From NCBI GenBank assembly GCA_025965315.1, contig JAOPXD010000161.1:1-35195 (forward strand): a stretch of DNA of 35,195 nucleotides. The letters are read 5' to 3'. The notes under the pieces were generated by a model. The model saw nothing but the letters and a program-made list of their open reading frames with translations, was not told the DNA's origin and did not search any database. Numbering within the stretch: the first letter of the stretch is position 1; every line of letters begins with the position of its first letter. Positions 29,300 through 35,195 of this stretch are shown in pieces. A program made the position numbers and the translations under genes. The stretch is from Marmoricola sp. (GTDB taxonomy: Bacteria > Actinomycetota > Actinomycetes > Propionibacteriales > Nocardioidaceae).

Positions 29300-32098
29300 G
29301 TGCCCGACGAGAACACAACCTCAGACCGCCCGGCGCCGGCAGCACCCCCCGTCATCCACGAGGGCCTGCCGACGCAACTCCCCGACATCGACCCGGACGA
29401 GACCAACGACTGGATCGATTCGTTCGACGCGCTCGTCGACGACCGCGGCCGCGAACGCGCGCGGTACGTGATGCTGCGCCTCCTCGAACGCGCACGCCAG
29501 AAGGCCGTCGGCGTACCGGCGTTGCGCAGCACCGACTACATCAACACGATCCCGCCCGAGCGCGAGCCGTGGTTCCCCGGCGACGAGGACGTCGAGCGCC
29601 GGATCCGGGCCTTCGTGCGCTGGAACGCAGCGGTGATGGTGAGCGACGCGAACCGGCCCGGGCTCGAGGTCGGCGGGCACATCGCGACCTACCAGTCGAG
29701 CGCCAGCCTCTACGAGATCGGCTTCAACCACTTCTTCCGCGGCAAGGACCACCCGGGCGGGGGCGACCAGATCTACTTCCAGGGCCATGCCTCGCCCGGC
29801 ATCTACGCCCGCGCGTTCCTCGAGGGCCGCCTGAGCGAGCAGCAGCTGCTGAACTTCCGCCAGGAGGTGCAGCACGGCGTCGGCAAGGGACTCTCGTCGT
29901 ACCCGCACCCACGGCTGATGCCGGACTTCTGGGAGTTCCCCACGGTCTCGATGGGCCTGACCGGGATCAACTCGATCTACCAGGCGCGGTTCAACCGCTA
30001 CCTGACCAACCGCGGTATCAAGGACACCTCCGACCAGCACGTCTGGGCGTTCCTCGGCGACGGCGAGATGGCCGAGCCCGAGTCCTTGGGCGCGATCCGG
30101 ATCGCGGCCCGCGAGGAGCTCGACAACCTCACCTGGGTGATCAACTGCAACCTGCAGCAGCTCGACGGGCCGGTGACGGGCAACGGCAAGATCATCCAGG
30201 AGCTCGAGGCCAACTTCCGTGGTGCCGGTTGGAACGTGATCAAGGTGATCTGGGGCCGCGACTGGGACGACCTGCTCGCCCGGGACGTCGACGGCGTCCT
30301 GGTCAACCAGATGAACTCGACCCCCGACGGCCAGTTCCAGACCTTCTCGGTCGAGGACGGCGCCTACAACCGGGAGCACTTCTTCGGACCGGACCCACGG
30401 CTGCGCAAGATGGTCGAGCACATGAGCGACCGGCAGATCGAGAAGCTCCCCCGCGGCGGGCACGACTACCGCAAGGTGTACTCCGCGTTCCACTCCGCGA
30501 CCAAGCACGTCGGACAACCGACGGTGATCCTGGCGCACACCGTCAAGGGCTGGACGATCGACGCCCTGGAGGGCAAGAACGCCACCCACCAGATGAAGAA
30601 GCTCAAGCTCCCGGACCTGTTGAAGTTCCGCGACCGGCTCTACCTGCCGATGAGCGACAAGGAGATCACCGACGCGTACGAGGCCGACCACACCGCGCCG
30701 TTCTTCCACCCCGGTCCCGAGTCCGCCGAGATCCAGTACATGCTCGAGCGCCGCCGCCAGCTGGGTGGTTCCCTGCCCCGGCGCGTGGTCCGCGCCAAGC
30801 CGCTCAAGGTGCCCGGCGACGAGCTGTACGCCGACCTGAAGGTGGGCTCGGGCGCCAACAAGATCGCCACCACGATGGCCGTCGTCCGGCTCCTGCGCGA
30901 CTGGATGAAGGACCCCGAGATCGGCAGCCGGATCGTGCCGATCGCCCCCGACGAGTACCGCACCTTCGGGATGGACTCGATGTTCCCGAGCGCGAAGATC
31001 TACAACCCGGGCGGCCAGCAGTACGAGTCGGTGGACCGCAAGCAGCTGCTGAAGTGGCGCGAGGCCACCGACGGCCAGATGCTGCACGAGGGCATCTCCG
31101 AGGCCGGTGCGGTGGCGTCGGCAACGGCGGCCGGCTCGGCGTACTCGACGCACGGCGAGACGATGATCCCGTTCTACATCTTCTACTCGATGTTCGGGTT
31201 CCAGCGCACCGGCGACTCGATCTGGGCGATGGCCGACCAGCTGGCCCGCGGCTTCCTGATCGGGGCCACCGCCGGGCGGACCACCCTGACCGGCGAGGGC
31301 CTCCAGCACGCCGACGGGCCCTCCCCGTTGCTGGCCGCGACGAACCCTGCTGTCGTGCACTACGACCCGGCGCACGCCCACGAGGTCGCGCACATCATGC
31401 AGTCCGGGCTGAAGCGGATGTACACGGTCACTCCCGACCATCCGACCGGCGAGAACGTGATCTTCTACGTGACCGTCTACAACGAGCCGGTCTCCCAGCC
31501 CAAGGAGGCCGACGACCTCGATCTCGAGGGACTCCTCAAGGGCATCTACCACTTCGCCGACGGCCCGGACCTGGGCAGCGATGCACCCAAGGTCCAGCTG
31601 ATGGCCTCCGGCGTCGGCTTCCCCTGGATCGTCGAGGCGCAGCAGGTGCTGGCCGAGGACTGGGGCGTCAGTGCCGACCTCTGGTCGGTGACGTCGTGGA
31701 ACGAGCTGGCACGGGACGCGATCGACGCCGAACGGGACTCGTTGCTGAATCCTGCGGGTCCGGTGCGGACCCCGTTCGTGACCAGCCAGCTGGCTGACGC
31801 GCGCGGCCCGTTCGTCGCCGTCTCGGACTTCATGCGTGCGGTGCCGCTGCAGATCGCTCGCTGGGTACCGGGCGACTTCCACGCGCTGGGCACCGACGGG
31901 TTCGGCTTCGCCGACACCCGCCCGGCCGCTCGCCGGTTCTTCAACGTGGATGCGCCCTCGATCGTCGTGCAGGCCCTCCAGGCCCTTGCCGCTCGCGGTG
32001 AGGTCAAGCCCGAGGCCGTCCTCGAAGCGTTCACCCGCTACCAGATCGACGACCCGACGGCAGTGTCCGGGATCGCCCAGGAGGGCGGGGACGCCTGA
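29300..32098 (+). CDS. aceE: Pyruvate dehydrogenase E1 component, homodimeric type
   Basis: This 932-residue enzyme decarboxylates pyruvate with thiamine diphosphate and passes the acetyl group to the lipoyl domain of E2, feeding the TCA cycle. The length and layout are those of the single-chain AceE of actinobacteria and proteobacteria. Landmarks: [20 protein letters not shown] and [12 protein letters not shown] (active-site His163), the thiamine-diphosphate motif [15 protein letters not shown] (GDG at 253-255, closing at NCN about 282-284), [68 protein letters not shown] and the C-terminal [15 protein letters not shown] start 29300; the N-terminal 25 residues are a variable Pro/Ala-rich leader. 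E2 and E3 genes are not in the window. It converges with the Ig-repeat gene, 4 bp apart. Confidence 0.97.
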   Translation: MPDENTTSDRPAPAAPPVIHEGLPTQLPDIDPDETNDWIDSFDALVDDRGRERARYVMLRLLERARQKAVGVPALRSTDYINTIPPEREPWFPGDEDVERRIRAFVRWNAAVMVSDANRPGLEVGGHIATYQSSASLYEIGFNHFFRGKDHPGGGDQIYFQGHASPGIYARAFLEGRLSEQQLLNFRQEVQHGVGKGLSSYPHPRLMPDFWEFPTVSMGLTGINSIYQARFNRYLTNRGIKDTSDQHVWAFLGDGEMAEPESLGAIRIAAREELDNLTWVINCNLQQLDGPVTGNGKIIQELEANFRGAGWNVIKVIWGRDWDDLLARDVDGVLVNQMNSTPDGQFQTFSVEDGAYNREHFFGPDPRLRKMVEHMSDRQIEKLPRGGHDYRKVYSAFHSATKHVGQPTVILAHTVKGWTIDALEGKNATHQMKKLKLPDLLKFRDRLYLPMSDKEITDAYEADHTAPFFHPGPESAEIQYMLERRRQLGGSLPRRVVRAKPLKVPGDELYADLKVGSGANKIATTMAVVRLLRDWMKDPEIGSRIVPIAPDEYRTFGMDSMFPSAKIYNPGGQQYESVDRKQLLKWREATDGQMLHEGISEAGAVASATAAGSAYSTHGETMIPFYIFYSMFGFQRTGDSIWAMADQLARGFLIGATAGRTTLTGEGLQHADGPSPLLAATNPAVVHYDPAHAHEVAHIMQSGLKRMYTVTPDHPTGENVIFYVTVYNEPVSQPKEADDLDLEGLLKGIYHFADGPDLGSDAPKVQLMASGVGFPWIVEAQQVLAEDWGVSADLWSVTSWNELARDAIDAERDSLLNPAGPVRTPFVTSQLADARGPFVAVSDFMRAVPLQIARWVPGDFHALGTDGFGFADTRPAARRFFNVDAPSIVVQALQALAARGEVKPEAVLEAFTRYQIDDPTAVSGIAQEGGDA

Positions 32099-32102
32099 GG
32101 CC

Positions 32103-33175
32103 CTAGGTGACCTTCGCGGTCGCGGCCGACCGCTTCGTCACCGAGGTGTATCCGGTACGTGAAGCGGTCACCCGGACGCTGATCCGGTGCCCCTTGGACG
32201 CCCTGGTCAGCTTGTACCGCGACCCGTGCGCTCCGCTGATCACGGAGCCGTCGCGCAGCCACTGGTAGCTGTAGCTGAGGCTGCTCGGCGTCCAGGTCCC
32301 GACCTTCGCGGTCAGGGTGCTCCCGACCTTGCTGGTCCCGGTGATCGTCGGCGCGTTCGTGTTGGTGATCGCCGGCACGGCTGCGGTCTGTGCGGACACC
32401 GCGCTGGCCGAGGTGTAGCCGGCCTTCGACGCGGTCACCCGGACCGAGATGTGCTTGCCGCCCACGGCCGCGGTCGGCTTGTACGTCGCGAAGGTGGCGC
32501 CCGGGATCGCACTGCCGTTCGCGAGCCACTGGGCGTGGTACGCCGCGGGCGACGACCAGCTCCCGGTGGTGGCCGTCAACGTGGCGCCGACCCGCAGGGT
32601 CCCGGAGATCACCGGCAGCTTGGTGTTGGTGAGCGCGCCCGCGACCACCGGTGCCGACGGCTCCGAGAGCTGCCCGGCGCTGACGTACCCGCTCCGCGAC
32701 GCCGTCACCCGCACGGAGATCTGCGCACCGAGGTCCGTGCCGCGCGGGCTGAACGTCGCGGCGTTCGTCCCTGCGATCGCGGTGCTCCCGGTGAACCACT
32801 GGTAGCTGTAGCTGTTGGTCCCGGCGGGCGTCCAGGTGCCGGTCGACGCCGTCAGCGGTGTGCCGACGCGCGGCGTTCCCGAGATCACCGGAGGGTTGCC
32901 GCCGGCGATCGTGCCCAGGACGTCCGCCGACGCGGACGACATCGCGCTGACCGCGGTGTAGCCCGTCTTCGAGGCGGTCACCCGCACCCGCAACGACTGC
33001 CCGAGCACGGCTGTCGTCGGGGTGTACGTCGAGGAGGTGGCTCCGAGGACGGTGCTTCCGTTCGCGAGCCACTGGTAGGAGTAGGTACCGGCAGGCGTCC
33101 AGGTCCCGGGCGAGGCCGAGAGCTGGATCCCGACCTGGGGGGTCCCGGTGATCACCGGGAGCACGCTGTTGGTCA
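32103..33175 (-). repeat. Four coding repeats of about 265 bp (Ig-like domains)
   Basis: Four units of about 85-92 codons repeat at roughly 32898-33175, 32636-32897, 32363-32635 and 32103-32362. Each reads P-x-I-(S/T)-GT-x-(R/Q/K)-VG near the start, G(T/S)W, then a QW(L/F) core and closes with (I/L)(S/R)VRVTAS(K/R)xGY. All four share the final VRVTAS motif; the middle spacing varies by a few residues. Confidence 0.85.
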
Positions 33176-35120
33176 TCAGCGGGAGCGCGGTCGCCCAGGA
33201 GACGTCGACCTTGCGGACCTGGGCGGTCGCGTCGGCGTACACGAAGCTCGCGGTGTCGTCGTCGTTGACCGCGACCGCCGGACCGGGCGGGGAGACGAAG
33301 TCACGCACCGGGCCGTAGGTCCGGGACTGACCGTTGACCAGGCTGATCACCGTGGCGACCAGCGGGTCGCCGCCGGTCGCTCCGACCGAGACCAGGTAGC
33401 CGGCTCCCAGGTAGGTGGCAGTGGCCTGGGGCGCCGTGTACGGCGCCGCGACCTTGTTCAGGTCCACGACGACCGTCGTCCCCGAGGAGCAGGAGAGCTC
33501 GGCCCAGTGGCCCCGGACGTCGCGCAGGGTCCCGCTGGTGCACGCTGACGGGACCGGAACGGTCCGTGGCGACGTGGAACCACTCAGGTCGGTGCCGGTG
33601 AGCGCGCCCGAGGTCGGACCGGACCAGCTCTCGGACCCGTCGATCAGCCGGGGCTTGGTGCCGACGTAGGAGACCACCGCGATCCCGGACCTGGCGTCCT
33701 GCACGGTCGTCGTACCGCCGCTCGCGTTCGAGATCCGCTCCACGTACTTCCCGCCGTGGCTCAGCAGGGCGTTGTCGGCGACGAACGACCGGCTGCTCCC
33801 CGGCCACTGCACGTGGAAGGTGCTGTCCGAGGCGCTCCTGGTGAGCACGACGTCGCCCGCCAACGCGAGTGCCTTGTCGTCGTCGCCCACCTGGAAGGAC
33901 GGCGCCGGGTAGGTGTCCGCCCAGGTGCCGGAGCCGTCCAGCGGCGTCGTCCAGACACCGTCGCGCTCCCCCCACGAGGCTGCCACGGTGCCGCCCGAGA
34001 GCCCGACGTCCAGATCGACCTCGTGCTCGTCCGGCAGGTCCGCGAACGGGGTGACCGTGGTCCCGTCGGCGATCGAGACCCGGCCACCCGGGGTGTCGGC
34101 GAAGGTCAGGGCCACCTGGGCGTCCGGCAGCGCCACGAAGTCGAAGACGTTGCTCGCCACCGCGTCCTGCAGGTCCCCGGTAGCCAGGTCGACGGGCCGG
34201 AGATCGAGGTTCTGGTACGCCGGCTCGGGCGCTCCGGCGGGGATGTAGAGCTCTCCCAGCCCGGTACCGAGCGCGACGAAGCCGCGACCGTCGGAGTCAG
34301 CCGGGACGTCCACCGACCAGGTCGGGTCCAGGGTGGTGCGGTCGAGCGCGCGGAACGAGGTGGACTCGACCCCGCTGACCACGCCGTCCTTCGATCCGAT
34401 CAACGCCGTGGGCGTGACCGCGAACAGGTCGGTGCCGTCCGGGAGCGGGAGCGCGGTCTCGGTTCCGGTGGCGGTGTCGATCGCCGAGCCGCCGGCGGGG
34501 CTGGACAGGTACGCAATCGCGGAGTCCCCGCCGATCCACGTCGGGTCGGCTACCGACGCGTCGAACTCGCCGGGCACTGCCGCGACCGAACCGTCGGCCT
34601 GGATGATCTTCAGGCTGGCGGTCGTCGGGCTGGCCGGACTCTCCACCAGTGCCCAGTCCGCGTCGGCGTGGACCAGGGAGTACCCGGTGATGTCGATCGT
34701 GCGGATCGCGGTCCCGGTGGCTGCGTCGGTGACCTCGACCTGGTGGTGGGTGCTGTCCAGCTGGACGAGGTCGTCGCCGACCAGGTGGTAGCGCTCGTCC
34801 TCGCTGGGCAGGTTCGACGCGGTCGGCAGCGGAACGACGAAGGTCCGCAACAGCTGTGCGTCGGAGCGGCGTACGACCTGGTACTGGAGGTCCTGGTCGG
34901 CGGATGCCTCGTTCTGGTCGGGGTCCAGGCCGCCCTCGATCAGGAACAGGCTGCTGGAGGCGGCGACGATGCCGGCACTCGGACGGTCCAGCGTGAGCTG
35001 GGGCAGCAACGTGCCCTGGACGGGCGCCGGGTCGGCAACCGCTGACCCGACCACCCCGGGCAGCCACCACGCGACGGCGATGACGAGAACGGCGGCAAAC
35101 AGCGAGCGGACCGAGCGCAC
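32103..35120 (-). CDS. Large secreted protein: beta-propeller plus four Ig-like repeats
   Basis: This protein (1005 residues from the GTG at 35118-35120) has a signal peptide (VRSVRSLFAAVLVIAVAWWL, predicted cut near GSAVA-DP), a long beta-rich region of about 620 residues with propeller-like repeats (for example VVPLPTASNLPSEDERYHLV, DSTHHQVEVTDAATGTAIRT, VWTTPLDGSGTWADTYPAPS), and four C-terminal Ig-like domains. No lipobox, LPxTG or C-terminal membrane anchor is visible; the chain ends SAATAKVT. Such proteins are exported and probably bind the cell surface or polysaccharide. I prefer the start at 35120 because GGAGAG lies four bases upstream; an in-frame GTG at 35159 would add 13 residues before the signal peptide. 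Cysteines in SACTSGTLRD and LSCSSGTT may form a disulfide. Confidence 0.8.
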   Translation of the reverse strand: MRSVRSLFAAVLVIAVAWWLPGVVGSAVADPAPVQGTLLPQLTLDRPSAGIVAASSSLFLIEGGLDPDQNEASADQDLQYQVVRRSDAQLLRTFVVPLPTASNLPSEDERYHLVGDDLVQLDSTHHQVEVTDAATGTAIRTIDITGYSLVHADADWALVESPASPTTASLKIIQADGSVAAVPGEFDASVADPTWIGGDSAIAYLSSPAGGSAIDTATGTETALPLPDGTDLFAVTPTALIGSKDGVVSGVESTSFRALDRTTLDPTWSVDVPADSDGRGFVALGTGLGELYIPAGAPEPAYQNLDLRPVDLATGDLQDAVASNVFDFVALPDAQVALTFADTPGGRVSIADGTTVTPFADLPDEHEVDLDVGLSGGTVAASWGERDGVWTTPLDGSGTWADTYPAPSFQVGDDDKALALAGDVVLTRSASDSTFHVQWPGSSRSFVADNALLSHGGKYVERISNASGGTTTVQDARSGIAVVSYVGTKPRLIDGSESWSGPTSGALTGTDLSGSTSPRTVPVPSACTSGTLRDVRGHWAELSCSSGTTVVVDLNKVAAPYTAPQATATYLGAGYLVSVGATGGDPLVATVISLVNGQSRTYGPVRDFVSPPGPAVAVNDDDTASFVYADATAQVRKVDVSWATALPLMTNSVLPVITGTPQVGIQLSASPGTWTPAGTYSYQWLANGSTVLGATSSTYTPTTAVLGQSLRVRVTASKTGYTAVSAMSSASADVLGTIAGGNPPVISGTPRVGTPLTASTGTWTPAGTNSYSYQWFTGSTAIAGTNAATFSPRGTDLGAQISVRVTASRSGYVSAGQLSEPSAPVVAGALTNTKLPVISGTLRVGATLTATTGSWSSPAAYHAQWLANGSAIPGATFATYKPTAAVGGKHISVRVTASKAGYTSASAVSAQTAAVPAITNTNAPTITGTSKVGSTLTAKVGTWTPSSLSYSYQWLRDGSVISGAHGSRYKLTRASKGHRISVRVTASRTGYTSVTKRSAATAKVT

Positions 35121-35195
35121 GGGACTCTCCAGGTGGTCGAGGAGGGGCGACCGCTGCACAGTACGACGTCAGCGGCTCGTTTACCCGCGTTCACG

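Noticed and set aside
29321..31882. 853-residue minus-strand frame
   Set aside because: Shadow of aceE caused by high GC third positions; composition is Val/Arg/His/Leu-rich with no motifs, while the plus strand encodes a full pyruvate dehydrogenase E1.
32103..33175. Possible CRISPR or DNA repeat array
   Set aside because: The periodicity of about 265 bp is explained by protein Ig-like domains; copies are diverged at DNA level and have no short identical repeats with spacers.

Overview
The window is high-GC DNA with dense genes, many GTG starts and several 4-bp gene overlaps, typical of an actinobacterium. The gene set (glnA2-type glutamine synthetase, two-domain NAD+ synthetase, RNase H/phosphatase fusion, zinc-ribbon and Nif3 proteins, AhpE-type peroxiredoxin, DUF3052, homodimeric AceE) and the Tat-like secreted protein suggest Actinomycetota, most likely a Nocardioides-like member of the Propionibacteriales. 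The genus is inference. The order panB ... RNase H/zinc ribbon/Nif3 ... ahpE/DUF3052/aceE resembles, from memory, the Rv2222c-Rv2241 neighbourhood of Mycobacterium tuberculosis, here interrupted by accessory genes.

Layout. 1-2926: glnA2 (cut by the left edge) and nadE on the minus strand. 3002-4930: a GNAT gene that has lost its middle, an intact GNAT, a 15-bp tandem repeat, and panB. 4994-8289: a secreted PQQ-type sugar dehydrogenase, a small membrane protein, map, a membrane-anchored Mce-associated-like protein and a SnoaL-like protein. 8290-12173: accessory stretch with a Tat-type secreted protein, a strong bidirectional terminator, a zinc-ribbon protein, an 817-bp gap holding a possible 55-residue gene and a decayed ABC permease, and two lipoproteins. 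12400-12785: RNase P RNA (minus). 12862-16252: a tight three-gene operon of circularly permuted ATP-grasp, alpha-E and transglutaminase proteins. 16259-19256: an RNB ribonuclease, yaaA and a VapBC pair with a probable operator. 19259-24160: a minus-strand operon of ArsR-like regulator, MFS exporter, Nif3, zinc-ribbon protein (apparent CTG start) and RNase H/phosphatase, preceded by a tandem palindromic operator. 24158-28468: two acyl-CoA ligases, a frameshifted VOC remnant, tRNA-Val(UAC) and an AhpE-like peroxiredoxin. 28655-35120: DUF3052 protein, aceE, and a large secreted protein with four Ig-like repeats.

Central metabolism is represented by nitrogen assimilation (glnA2), NAD (nadE), pantothenate/CoA (panB) and pyruvate entry into the TCA cycle (aceE). 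The most system-like unit is the ATP-grasp/alpha-E/transglutaminase operon, a known but functionally unresolved gene set predicted to build and cleave a peptide or peptide tag. A pattern across the window is that three genes (GNAT, VOC, MacB-like permease) each keep recognisable ends but have lost internal sequence.
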